The notes under the pieces are model-generated. The model made no database searches and was not told the origin of the DNA. It saw only the letters and a program-made list of their open reading frames with translations. Positions 9,419-19,746 of a stretch of DNA of 64,000 bases are shown piece after piece; the first letter of the stretch is position 1, and the number at the start of each line of letters is the position of its first letter. Origin of the DNA: Aptenodytes patagonicus (Eukaryota; Chordata; Aves; Sphenisciformes; Spheniscidae); the NCBI RefSeq assembly GCF_965638725.1, contig NC_134970.1, positions 7,732,001 to 7,796,000 of the forward strand. Reading direction: 5' to 3'. The position numbers and the translations under genes were made by a program.

Positions 9419-10655
9419 ATGTGGGAGCAGACTATCACGGGGGATGAAAAGTCAAAGAAGGAGATTAAAACAGTGCGGGAACTATGGAGGTCTGTGTCAG
9501 AGACTTTAAAAGCCATGAAAGCTGAAAGAAAGGTGGCTTGTGCAGCCACTCAAATGCTAGCCCCAGAACCCTTGCCTGATAGACCGAAGAATACAACATC
9601 TGGACTGTTTCGGTTCTTTGGGCCGTCGGCAGTCCGAGGTATGTCGGGTACCCCCAAACGAACTGCCTTGGAAGCCAAGTATAGTGTTCTGGGGGGTGAC
9701 GGCGCTTCTGAACTGCTTGAAACGTACCCTCCGCTTACGGACTGCAAAGATGCAGAAACTAGCGGTAACGGGGCCCCTCTTTCACCTGAGACGGTCGCGG
9801 AAGAGCGACGACCCGGAGAGGAGGAGCGGCTGGTTCCGTTAACCCCTCCGTGGCCAACAGCCCCACCTCTAGGAGTCTCTTCAGGTGCGTCTACTCCACC
9901 ACAGGGTGACAGCAAAGAACAGAGTATGGCTGGGACTAATGAGCTCCTGAAGAAGGTGGTGCAACAGTTACAGGACTTAACAATTACAGCCCAGAGGGGA
10001 GGGATGGAGCACCTGTCCGGGGCATCAGGGGAATCCCTACCCCCTTGCCTCTCTGGACCACCAGCGACGGTTCAGCCCAGACGCTGGAGCGAAGTGGCTA
10101 GAGACGCTATGCTGGACGGGCAGTGGCAAGCGGTATCCAGCTTGGGGGCGAGTGCTTTTCCTGTGCTGCAAGAGAATAACGGCAATAAGTGGGCACCTCA
10201 CGATTGGAAAATCCTTCAGCAAGCAAAAAACACTGTGTCCCAGTATGGGATAAAATCAGAAGCTTCACGTCAAATTGTAATCTGGATTTTTTCGGCTGAC
10301 CTGATGTGCCCTTCTGACTGCCAAAACCTTATGCGGCTTTTATTGTCACCTACGCAGTATTTGTTGTGGGGGTCGGAATGGTCACGGCGGGCGGCAAGTG
10401 CTGCGGCACAGCATCAAACGCAGGGGGATCCCCTCTATGGGATTACCGTGGAAATGATAACGGGGACGGGAAGGTTTAATGATATTAATGCTCAGTTGTT
10501 TTTTCCTATTGCTTTGTTGCAGTTGTCTGCCAAACTGGTGCTAGATGCCTTTTTAGCCTTACCCGGTTCGTCCACTCCATCCTTTAGTTCTGTACAGCAA
10601 GGTGCCACTGAAGCGTATAGTCATTTTGTCGATCGCTTGTGGGGGGCGATATGTG

Positions 10656-10701
<46 letters not shown>

Positions 10702-10837
10702 AAGAGGGGAGAAAAAAAAAAAAGAGAGGAAAAAAAAAAAGAGAAAAAAAAAAAAAAGAGAGAAAAAAAAAAGAAAAAAAAAAAAACAACAAACAAAAAA
10801 AAACAAAAACAAAGAGTGCCTACAGTGTGTACCGTGA
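9419..10837 (+). pseudogene. gag: gag, unit 2: capsid-bearing frame truncated at A-rich tract
   Basis: The retroviral part (about 412 codons) matches unit 1, with the PTAP motif, capsid and major homology region. Because the A-run lengths differ, the frame leaves the A-rich tract in another phase and stops after 472 codons instead of 501. The lysine- and glutamate-rich C-termini are therefore by-products of low-complexity DNA. As in unit 1, matrix is split off by a frameshift and nothing of nucleocapsid or pol remains. Confidence 0.85.
10656..10814. repeat. A-rich low-complexity tract (unit 2)
   Basis: Equivalent of 6277-6437. The pattern of A runs and G interruptions is similar but not identical. 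This slippage-prone tract and the A run at 11005-11049 account for the one-base difference in unit length. The A run near 11007 is one base longer than its partner. Confidence 0.85.
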
Positions 10838-11073
10838 GTATTGTGTCAGTGTTACCATTGTGATAAGAAGTGGTGGGCCCGGTGCACGCGTGCACAAAGG
10901 TGATCTGAAACTTGCTATCTAAAAGAAATAGTGCTGTATAGAATATTAATAACCACTGGACACGAAATACAGTCCACGAAACTGCCAAATTGATTATTGT
11001 TTATTAAAAAAAAAAAAAAACAAAACAAAAAAAAACCAACAAAAAAAGAAAGGCAATTCGCCTAGAAGAGAAA

Positions 11074-12474
11074 ATGTTGAGCCAGGCAGATGTGATCGTA
11101 ATTGGGCTAATCTTAATAATCCCAGGGTCGGCAACTATACATCGCATTAACCCAAGGGAAAATATGTGGGTAACCTGGGCAAATAAAACAGGACAGCCCG
11201 CGTTTTGCCTTTCCCTCGCCTCAGCAACTGAGCCGTTTAGGACTTGTTTGTTAGGTATGCCTGGATATAAGGAAGGTGACTTTGCCAGGTTCAGTACTGG
11301 CAGTTGTACTAATGTGACTGCAACTAGCAACTGTAGTGCTAACTTGATAAAAGGATTAAATCACTCGCTACCCTGGAATCCCCAGGAGTTGGAACTATTA
11401 GGGTCGATGCGAGTTGGAAATACATCTAAAAATTGGACTCAGACATGTTTTATATTTGGGGGACCCCTACAGACGGGTATCCACTTCTACCAGGCAAGAA
11501 ATTGGACAGGGTGGACTAATGTCACCTCTCACGCATCTTACTACAAGTATCAGGATGCGGGCGATTTTTGTGGTACCAATGACAGTGGTAACAGCTATGC
11601 TTTAGGAGCGGCTGGAGCGGAAACAAAGGGAGGAATAGGGATCTGGAACAATGGTACCCCAAAGGCGTTGCCCCCACAGGTATTTTTAATATGTGGGGAC
11701 AGGGCCTGGCAGGGTATCCCAGCAAATGCTGTAGGAGGGCCATGCTACTTAGGAAAATTGACCCTGCTGGCTCCGGGAGAAAATTGGTGGAAAACCGTAA
11801 CAAGAAAAGAGCAGCAACAAAGACGAAAAAGAGCCGCCACGGGTCTTTCCCCAGACTGTCGTGATGACGTAATTCTGCCTAGCGACACCGAAAAGGTCTT
11901 CCTTTCACTATTTGTACCAGGTGCTGCAGCTGCGAGGGCCCTAAATGAGGTAGGGAAATTAGCTTGTTGGGCTAAAAAGCAGGCTGATATGACAACAGAG
12001 CTTATTGAAAAATTACTTGCAGATCAGGATAGCTTCCATCATGCAATTTTACAGAATAGAGCTGCTATTGACTTTCTGTTATTAGCACAAGGACATGGGT
12101 GTGAGGATTTTGAAGGGATGTGTTGTATGAATCTGTCTGACCATGGGGAGTCAATCCACAAACAGCTACAATGGTTAAAGGACCACACCAAGAATATTCA
12201 ACAAGATCACGGGTTATTCGATACCTGGCTTAAGAATATATTTGGGGAACTGCCATCTTGGATAATAAGTTTAATAAAAGAAAGCTTATGCATTTTAATT
12301 GTTATATTAGTAATAAGTATATGCTCTTGTATAATTTTTAGCTGTGTGAAGAAAGCAATTATGAAAATTGTTAATCAAGTCTGGGTTGCTCAAAAACAAG
12401 AAGGGGGAATTGTGGAGGAGTGGCTGGTACAGCAGGGGCACGATCTAGTATCCCTGAGCAACCCATGTTTTTAA
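11074..12474 (+). CDS. env: Intact envelope glycoprotein, unit 2 (466 aa)
   Basis: The protein is the same length as, and as far as I can read identical to, the env of unit 1. It has a signal peptide, glycosylated surface subunit, RRKR cleavage motif at 250-253, alpharetrovirus-type internal fusion region, CX6CC motif, membrane anchor and tail ending in LTR 3. Two unbroken copies beside broken gag and missing pol suggest that env was intact at insertion and that the insertion is young. Selection for env is possible but not shown. A 63-aa ORF within it in another frame (11414-11605) is a shadow. Confidence 0.93.
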   Translation: MLSQADVIVIGLILIIPGSATIHRINPRENMWVTWANKTGQPAFCLSLASATEPFRTCLLGMPGYKEGDFARFSTGSCTNVTATSNCSANLIKGLNHSLPWNPQELELLGSMRVGNTSKNWTQTCFIFGGPLQTGIHFYQARNWTGWTNVTSHASYYKYQDAGDFCGTNDSGNSYALGAAGAETKGGIGIWNNGTPKALPPQVFLICGDRAWQGIPANAVGGPCYLGKLTLLAPGENWWKTVTRKEQQQRRKRAATGLSPDCRDDVILPSDTEKVFLSLFVPGAAAARALNEVGKLACWAKKQADMTTELIEKLLADQDSFHHAILQNRAAIDFLLLAQGHGCEDFEGMCCMNLSDHGESIHKQLQWLKDHTKNIQQDHGLFDTWLKNIFGELPSWIISLIKESLCILIVILVISICSCIIFSCVKKAIMKIVNQVWVAQKQEGGIVEEWLVQQGHDLVSLSNPCF

Positions 12475-13236
12475 CAGTAGCAGGGATATGCTGACAAAAA
12501 CGGCTGGTGACCTTGACCATCCTTCCCTGAGCAGAAGAAGGAGCCTCACTACGTGATGAACAACAACAGCGGAACAACACCCAGGATAAGGAGGAGGCAC
12601 AGATCGGCGAGACCAGCCGGCAGCTACCAATGAGAAGGGCTAACTAATTGGCTAGGCCTAGGAGGGTGGTTAAAGGGAATAATTCAGAGCCTAATATTAA
12701 TACTAATAATAGTGATTATAGGATTATTGTTGTTTAGTTGTGCTTTGTCTTGTATTAAACGATTAATAACACGTATATCTAGTGACGCTTGGCTAGCCCA
12801 AAATAAAAACGGGGGAATTGTGGGAGACTGGCTGGCTGAGCAGAGGCATGTCAACATAGAATTGATAAGTCAGCAGGATCTCAAGAAGTGGCGAAAACAG
12901 CTGGTGTGAGAACTAATAAAGTGCAAGGACACACTGACCTTGTTTACTCCGGCATAAAGCCGACAAGAAAGTTGTGGTTAGCAAAAGGGAACGGCAGCTG
13001 GAGGAAACAGGGTGTTGGGAGAAACAAGATGTGTATGTAAATGTTGGGAGAAACAAGATGTGTATGTAAAGGCTGGCATTTAGGCTACTAACCAATAAGG
13101 AGCTTGGCTTTTGTAATATGTATGAGCTAATTAAGGAACCTATAAAGTGTGATGATTGTATTCTAATAAACGAAGTCTGCTGATCCCTCACATTGAGTGA
13201 CTGCTCCTTCCCTCTGCTTTGGCAAATGGCACGACA
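12411..13236 (+). repeat. LTR 3 (826 bp)
   Basis: It begins TGTGG and ends ACGACA, a TGT/ACA inverted end. It is followed by GTTCTC, the right target duplication at 13237-13242. TATAAA lies at 13141-13146 and AATAAA at 13165-13170. The embedded env-tail ORF is at 12712-12909. The final base differs from LTRs 1 and 2 (A against T). It is the only LTR of the three followed by host DNA on its right. Confidence 0.9.
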
Positions 13237-13242
13237 GTTCTC
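13237..13242. repeat. Right target-site duplication of tandem provirus
   Basis: GTTCTC matches 3648-3653 on the left side of the array. Confidence 0.85.
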
Positions 13243-14636
13243 CTGTTTCTAGGTGTCAGTCAGGCAATGTAAAGTGGCACTGAATTCTCACCTAGAACCC
13301 TCCAAATTGCGAGAAATCTTCCTGTCAATCCCAGTGGACTTTGAATGAGGTCCTGCCTCAGGACCCGACAGCCCTGCCGGCTTCAGTTAGATGTATTTTC
13401 TGCAAGTCTGAGCTGAGCTGTCCAATGGTTTCTTCACTGTGAGAGTCTGTATGAGGTCGATATTTCTGAATAATTAAGTAGTTTCCTAGGTACTGTATAT
13501 GTCATAAACAACAAAGTTAAGCTTATTTGGAAAGTTTTTGTTTAATGAGAGCTCAGGGTGGGTTTGTTTTCAGTATGGGTAAGTGTCTGAAGAGGGAGTG
13601 AATTAGTGAAGATGTCACGTCCAAATTCCCCAAAAGAATTTCTTCTATGTCTGCTAGCATTACATTCCTGCTAATTACATTCCTAGGCCCTCCTCTGAAG
13701 ATGGAGCAAATAGGATGTCCTGGAAAGCAGTACTTTTTGTTTAAAACTGTTGAGCATAATTCTCTGGATGGCCTCTCAGTGCCTCTCTTCTGTTTGAAGA
13801 AGGAAGCTACTCTCTTACTCCTGAATCATTTTTTGGTTTTCGTTGTATAAACGTGAACAATTTTGCGAAATAGGAATGTAATTGACTCTGAATTTTGTTC
13901 TAAAACAGAAAGGTCAAAATCAAATTTAGTCAATACCGAGTTTGCAATGTCCTGAAGGTCAAGAGAAGAAATGAAATGTCAGAAAGTACTGCAGCGGAAG
14001 AGACAGGGAAGGGGAGAAGAGTGGAAGTCGGAGCAGCGACCTCATGCCCACGGTCGGGTATGGACAGGTCAGTTGACTACAACGTAGTCTTCCAGGGCCC
14101 CTATCAATATTTTTAATGTCTCTTGTACCTTCCTGATATTTCATTCCTGTGTAATCCTTTGCCCCATTTGTCTTCTTCCTTCTCTTCCTTAGGTGACAGA
14201 ATCTAAGCAGCATTGCCCATATTTGGAGAAAAGTTGTCATAAGCTTTCAGGTTCCCATGCCATTAACTAGAGGTCTTCCTGTTTAACTCCTTTGTGTTCA
14301 CATTATCTGTGGAATCGCAGCGGGATGAGAACTCGGCAACTAGACAAAGCAGTGCACAGGCTTGCACACCTGAGCCAGGGATGACAAGGGAAGAACTGGG
14401 AACAGTTTTCTAGCTGACTCCCAGCCTGTTCCTCTGCGTCGGCTGATGAATGCTGCCTCTCGGCTTGAGGCTGACGGCAAAACCCATTTGAGCTTGCTGT
14501 TTTCAAAGTGCTTTAAAGTCTCACGGAATTGCACGTGGTGTGCGCGCACATGAGTATTACCACACATCTTTCCCATCGGTTTGTTTGGTAACTAAACTTC
14601 TCATGGTGATTCCAAAGTAGATCTCTGTGTCTGGAT
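13243..14636. other. No gene recognised between the two proviruses
   Basis: This is AT-rich flank with only short open frames on either strand and nothing I can assign. It was presumably continuous with sequence upstream of 3648 before the provirus inserted. Confidence 0.5.
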
Positions 14637-14665
14637 TTCACAGAATCATTGAGGTTGGACGGGGC
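14637..14665 (-). repeat. CR1 3'-end fragment abutting the second provirus
   Basis: The text cacagaatcattgaggttgg resembles the reverse complement of the CR1 3' end, also seen at 32380. It stops where the LTR starts at 14666. No CR1 continuation is found at the other end of the provirus at 22086, so either the LTR joined here by rearrangement or the remaining CR1 was lost. Confidence 0.6.
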
Positions 14666-15142
14666 TGTGGCCGGTGCACCTGCCCTGACAAAGACTGGGG
14701 GCATTAAGACCATCATATACACCTCGGGTGAGGAGTAGGAAGGTTAAGGCCCTCAGCCAATTCGAATTGACCACAGATCAGATTCGACTAGGGTATAAAT
14801 GGAGCCCCGCCGGAGGGCAAGTTGAGCCGGTCCTCCTCGGAGCAGCGGGTCTGCAAGTCAGGGACTCTCCCCTTGGGTCGGGACGCCACCCAAGGAAACT
14901 CCTCGAGGTTGAGAGCCCTCATCTTATAGCTGAGTGATTGTGCACATTTTGGATCCGCATTTCTAAAGCCGGCTGTGCAGTATTAATCCCTCGTACGCCA
15001 TCCTGAACCTGTGGTTTACTGATGTTGTCGGAGTGTTGAAGCCTCATTTCTAGTTAGTTTTCTGCTAAACAATTTTGGTTAAAATACAGTTTATTTTTGA
15101 ATCTATCACCTGCCTAATTTGATTTCGTGAGCCTCCGCGACA
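14666..15142 (+). repeat. 5' LTR of second provirus (477 bp)
   Basis: It begins TGTGGCCGG and ends GCGACA. TATAAA lies at 14794-14799. The poly(A) signal position reads AATACA at 15083-15088, against AATAAA in the 3' LTR. Compared with the 3' LTR it lacks about 92 bp of U3 between the shared tract ending in cattaagacca and the shared tract acacctcggg. Confidence 0.9.
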
Positions 15143-15148
15143 TTAAAT

Positions 15149-15166
15149 TGGCGTAGTTGGCAGGAT
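15149..15166 (+). promoter_or_regulatory. Primer binding site, tRNA-Ser-like
   Basis: TGGCGTAGTTGGCAGGAT matches the complement of a vertebrate tRNA-Ser 3' end with one difference (T for C at the tenth base). It lies six bases after the LTR, a slightly long spacing. Confidence 0.65.
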
Positions 15167-15298
15167 GGTGTCAATAGAGGAATTACTATGGAGGCACGGA
15201 TGTAGCCCTTCTCCCCCAGGTATAAAAAGGGTGAAGGAGAAGTGGTTCGACGCAGCAGCGGTCGCAGTGAGTAGAACAATGCCACAGGATTAATCGAA

Positions 15299-16620
15299 AT
15301 GGTAAAGGTAAAGGGACCATGTGTGCCATTCTGGGTGCCTGACTAATTCAAAGCGCAAGATCACTACAATTATTCCGGAATACTAGAAAAGAGCAATTTA
15401 AAGAAGCAGTTAGAAATCGATTGTTTAAAAGGAGAACTGGAAAGAGAAAGAGAGCGGATGTTTCTGTTAGAACAAAAAATTGAGATCATGCTAGCACAAG
15501 CGAGCTTGTCCAAATCCGAAAACTAATTGCGGGTGCAGATCCCGAGGATTGGGATGGGGACATGTGGGGAGACCCTGATGAAAATAGTTCTGAGGAAACG
15601 GAGGAGTTGGAGGGAAAAGAAGTGCGGCCTCTTATGAAAACAGAGAAGCATACAGGTCCGCAGGGCAGGAACCCCCGAACCACTGTCCCTACCACCCCCC
15701 AGACGGGACGTGAGCTCAGTGAATTACAAGCCAGGTTCTCGTGTAGACGGGAGAAACGGAAACCGAGTATTTGTGGTGTGTTTCTTTAACGGGGGGGGAT
15801 GTGATACTGTTGAGCGAGGACGAGGCTAGGGGATTCTGGGGACCCGGAGTGTTTGTGAGTGACGGGCCGGCAGGCGACCAGTCGATCACGTCCCGAGTGG
15901 CTTATTGGGCTGGGTGTGTGGACTCCAAAGAGCGAGGGGAGCCTGTTACCTACCAGTCCTTTTACCATCCGAGTAAAAGGACTGTCGGAGTTAGCGGGAG
16001 GAGTACAAAAGGCTGCTTGTATCCAGGCAATGTATGAGAGGGGGCAGCAAGGGGTGCCGACGGCTGCACCGGTGCACCCCAGCCACGTTAGACCTCTCAT
16101 TAGAGGGCTACCAGACGCCCTAAAAATACACATTCAGTCCCTCAGAGAAAGGATCCAGAGGGCCATAGAACACAATTGGCAAAACCCTCAGAACGCGCCC
16201 GCGCACGTGCTGACTTGGGCGGAGACGTTACACGACATATAGTCCCTCACGGGCATGAGAGGGGGTGGACTGATCCAGGCAGTGGCGTGGACGGGCGGGA
16301 ATAGGAGGGTTCGACAAGCCAGCCGAAACCCCCACCCCGGACGGCCTCCCCGCGGGGAGCCCGCACCTTCCCGAGATAGACCGGCTCGAGCCCACGATCC
16401 GGGAAGGAACGACCTTTGGCGAAAAGCGTTGGTGCTGGGAGTACCCCGGGCGATGCTGCACGGGCAGCCCACCAACCACAGCCAGAAACTGGTGGAATTG
16501 CTTGAGGGGAAAACCAAAGATCAAGGGAAAACGCGGGCAACCACCCTCCCTCACAATAGCACAGACACAATTAACCCTTTTGCGTCCCTGCGAGGGGAAC
16601 TGAACAAGTTAAAAAACTAG
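15299..16620 (+). pseudogene. gag: gag remnant of second provirus
   Basis: Three main open pieces lie in different frames. An early piece (about 15380-15524) has a charged heptad pattern suggesting a coiled coil. A piece at 15562-15789 is acidic and then basic. A piece at 15859-16242 reads like a capsid C-terminal region with many amphipathic helices. A final basic, Arg/Pro-rich piece at 16255-16620 may be the nucleocapsid position, but no CCHC zinc knuckle is visible. A run of G at 15790-15796 sits at one frame change. Assignment as gag rests mainly on position between primer site and protease. Confidence 0.6.
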
Positions 16621-16655
16621 AAGCCGCGGTTTGGGGTTCGGGCCGCCCACTCCGC

Positions 16656-17246
16656 ATGGTGAATTCCTGCCAATGGTCTGCTGACGAGGAACCTTATATA
16701 CGTACCCCCGTGGGTCTGAAGCGAACAAGTTTAGAGTTCTTAATTGATACAGGGGCCCAAATTAGTGTTCTAAATAAGCAACAAGCCGATGAGTTAGGAA
16801 TTAAACCATCGAGAAAGACGATAAACAGAATAGGGGTGGCGGGTGCAGCAGAAAAATGTCCCATAGCTCGGACTCAACTTTGGCTACCTGGAGAAAAGCG
16901 AATGATGGCCGTGGAGGTGGCTCCAAGCCCTTATGAGGGAAATATATTGGGATTTGATGTATTAGTGGGCAAGCGGTGGTATTTACCTAATGGCAAGGTG
17001 TGGAGTTCTGGAGGTAGAGGAGCAGAGGCCGTCCATGTTAGGACCCTGCAGCTTGCTCCCACACGACCGCAATCTAAAGTAACCTATGTTTCTCAATATC
17101 CGCTACCAACCGCAGCTAAACGGGGCATGTCAGAGGTAATTAGCGACCTCGAGAAGAGACAGATCATAAGTCGCACACGCTCCCCCTATAATTCTCCAGT
17201 CTGGCCAGTTCGTAAAGCCAGATGGGCGGTGGTGCCTAACGATTGA
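16656..17246 (+). pseudogene. pol: Protease and start of reverse transcriptase
   Basis: A 196-codon open piece. Residues about 30-38 carry the aspartic-protease signature L-I-D-T-G-A, and a second conserved region near residue 95 reads I-L-G-F-D. From about residue 145 the frame enters reverse transcriptase, with the N-terminal Y-P-L-P region and the S-P-Y-N-S-P-V-W-P-V block. It stops at 17244, within RT, where a one-base change moves the RT frame. Confidence 0.85.
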
Positions 17247-17700
17247 CTGGCGAAGGTGAAACAATAATACCCCGCTGCTAACGGCTGCCGTCCCAAGTCT
17301 AACCTCCATAGTAACAGCAATACAGGCAGCTGCCCACCCGTGGATGGCCACCCTGGATGTCAAGGGTATGTTTTTCATGATCCCACTAGGAGAAGAGGAT
17401 AAGCCTCAGTTTGCCTTTACTTGGGAAGGGACGCGATACACCTTTAATCGACTCCCACAAGGATACAAACACTCCCCCGCTATTGCCCACAATGCCTTGG
17501 CCAAACTCCCCGACACAGTGAAGGTGCTGTCAGGCGTCCACATATGTCAGTACGTAGACGACATCCTAGTTGGTGGAGATAATAAAGAACAGGTAGAGCA
17601 ACTGGCCGAAGCCATGTAGAACGAGTTGACATTCCACCTTCCAAATGTCGAGTTCCCGGACACGAAATTAAATTCCTAGGAGCTTGGTGGATAGCTGGAG
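17247..17700 (+). pseudogene. pol: Reverse transcriptase core with YVDD
   Basis: The frame opened at 17344-17619 carries the palm motifs: a D-V-K-G-M-F-F block, the L-P-Q-G-Y-K-H-S-P block and the catalytic Y-V-D-D at about 17551-17562. A stop at 17617-17619 and a further frame change end it. The catalytic aspartates are still present, but the enzyme is split over several frames. Confidence 0.88.
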
Positions 17701-17703
17701 CAG

Positions 17704-18258
17704 TTGCGATGCCCCATGCCACTCTACCGGCTATTGAGAAAGGGCAAACTCCAGGCAATAAGACAGAATTACAGCCACTGTTGGGTACAGTGGGCTATTG
17801 GAGAAAACATACACCGGGGTTTTTCGGTGAATGCTCGCCCTTTATATGACTTGCTCCGAAAGAATAAGGAATGGGATTGGACTCCACGACATACAGAGGC
17901 CCTTAATGTCCTGAAGGATGAACTTAAGACCTGTCGGAGGCTAGGCCCACTACACTCACAAGACCCGTTGAGGGCAGAATGGGGGTCTGCAGAACATGCC
18001 TCCTATTGCGGTATATTCCAAAAGGGACCGAGGGGGCCGGCTAGACCTTTATTATTCTCTTCTACCTCATTCAAGGAAGCTGAACAACGGTACTCAGAGT
18101 GGGAGAAGGGACTCTTCTCACTTACCAGGGCAGTTAAGGAGGCGGAGAGGTTACGTACTTCGCAAGACATTATAGTACGAGGCCCTTTTCCTCTGCTAAA
18201 TTCTATCCTCAAGGGATCACACGATACGGAAGTGGTATGCCTATCTGGAGGGAGTTAG
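17704..18258 (+). pseudogene. pol: Reverse transcriptase thumb/connection region
   Basis: This 184-codon piece has the L-Y-D-L-L block followed by a connection region with the usual F-S-S-T-S-F-K-E-A-E-Q-R-Y-S-E-W-E-K-G-L pattern that precedes RNase H. It ends in a stop at 18256-18258. Confidence 0.75.
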
Positions 18259-19102
18259 TCAGTTACTGTCATTAAGAGAGGGCCCGGTCAAAGCCTCTAA
18301 GCTCCAACAAGCTGTGAATCTGGATCCGGTTTTGCTGGGCCAACCCTATAAACCTTCCGCGATCAAAGAGGCACCCGAACTGACCACAGGCTCAGGTATA
18401 CAGGGAGTGTGGTTCACAGATGCACCTGCCCACTGAGTGGGATCCAGGTGGCAATATAGAGCAGGGGCATTGGAAATTGGTACCGGGAAAGCGATTACAG
18501 AGGAGCGGGAAGGTAGCGCACAGGTAGGGGAGTTGCGCGCCCTCCTGCTGGCAGCAGAGAATGGTGCTGCCAAAATTTACACTGATTCCTACGCAACCTA
18601 TAAGGGTGCCACAGAGTGGATATGCCAATGGGAATCCAATCAGTGGGAAGCAGGCTGTACAGAAGCCTGGAGAGCTGGAGACCGGCAGCGATTGTTAGAA
18701 ATAGGCGGATCACGACCCCTAAAGGTGGGATGGGTAAAAGGCCATGCAAGAAATGGGACCACCGCTGCAAAATGGAGTCAACAGGTAGATCACCTAGCCC
18801 AAATTAAGGTAGTAGATAGCAAAAAGGAAGATTGGGGACGGTTGGCTGAGTGGCTGCACATTAAGCGAGGCCACTCGGGGAAAGCAGACCTCTATTACGA
18901 GTGTGGGTCCCAGGGATGGCCAGTGTCCATGAGAATATGTGAAGCAGTCCTTACAGCTTGCCCACAGCGTTGGATAAGGCCAACCACCCAAATCAAGCTC
19001 CAGCCCAGCGTAGCAAACAAGGCAAGGCTCTTTGGAGCACCTAGCAAATGGATTATATTGGTCCTTTGCGGCCATCCCATGGGAAGAAATACATCTTGGT
19101 AG
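18259..19102 (+). pseudogene. pol: RNase H and start of integrase
   Basis: The first RNase H block (F-T-D near 18414) is cut by a stop at about 18434. The rest is open at 18437-19102 and includes the E-L-R-A-L block and the T-D-S motif near 18580. The later part (from about 18830) should be the integrase zinc-binding region, with an H-x3-H-like spacing around 18855-18880. Confidence 0.75.
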
Positions 19103-19400
19103 GAGTAGAGGTGGTGTCAGGACTGACCATGGCTACAGCTGTTAGCACCGCCACCGGAGATCGGACGGTCCAAGCGTTAAGAAAGTGGTTTAGTATTTTA
19201 CACACCCCCGTGTGTATCATCAAAGTGATAATGGGTCACATTTTACGGCCACAGTGGTGCAAGACTGGGCTCGCGGGGAAGGCGTCAAATGGGTGTTCCA
19301 TACACCATATAATCCTCAGGCTAACGGTATAGTCGAACGAACCAATGGTTTGATTAAAAGACATGCCGATGTCTGATGCCACAACTGGGACATATGATTA
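19048..19400 (+). pseudogene. pol: Integrase catalytic core remnant
   Basis: A frame opened at 19048 carries the M-D-Y-I-G-P start of the catalytic core, the first acidic residue of the D,D-35-E triad. After about 19220 further frame changes follow, and an I-V-E-R-T-N-like block at about 19330 marks the end of the core in another frame. A readable C-terminal piece may extend to about 19690. Confidence 0.75.
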
Positions 19401-19746
19401 CCACGGGCGGTCTTTATTGTTAACAGCCGCTGGGGAAGTTATGGAAACCCCAGAATTCGAGCATTTTGCACTATGAGACTGTTAACGGGTGACGACCCCT
19501 ATACTGGGCGATACAAAAGGACCAGTTCCCACCACGGACGGACGTGGACCAACCTGTAATGGTGAAGCTACCCTCCATTGGCATTGTACCCATGACCCTG
19601 GCAAAAACCAGAGGCTTATATGCCTGGGAACTCTGGACGGGAGCAGAAAAACCCACCATATTAGTGCTCGGTGGATAATCCCTGACTTCTAACCCTGAAG
19701 CCCGGTTTCAGGCCCGAGGCCCAGCTCTGTGTTTTCTTACAGGACG

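Larger units (their letters stand above)
3654..13236 (+). mobile_element. Tandem beta-like endogenous retrovirus, three LTRs and two pol-less internal units
   Basis: The order is LTR (3654-4479), internal (4480-8032), LTR (8033-8858), internal (8859-12410), LTR (12411-13236). Unit periods are 4379 and 4378 bp. By eye the two units differ only in A-run lengths, so the array is recent. Each internal unit has a tRNA-Lys-like primer site, a short leader ORF, a broken matrix region, a capsid-bearing gag frame, A-rich tracts and an intact env. Protease, reverse transcriptase, RNase H and integrase are absent from both, so any mobilisation would need a helper. The capsid looks betaretroviral, whereas Env has an alpharetrovirus-like transmembrane subunit, so the element is mosaic. 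LTR-LTR recombination between sister proviruses is the simplest origin. A genome-assembly artefact would look similar. Confidence 0.92.
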
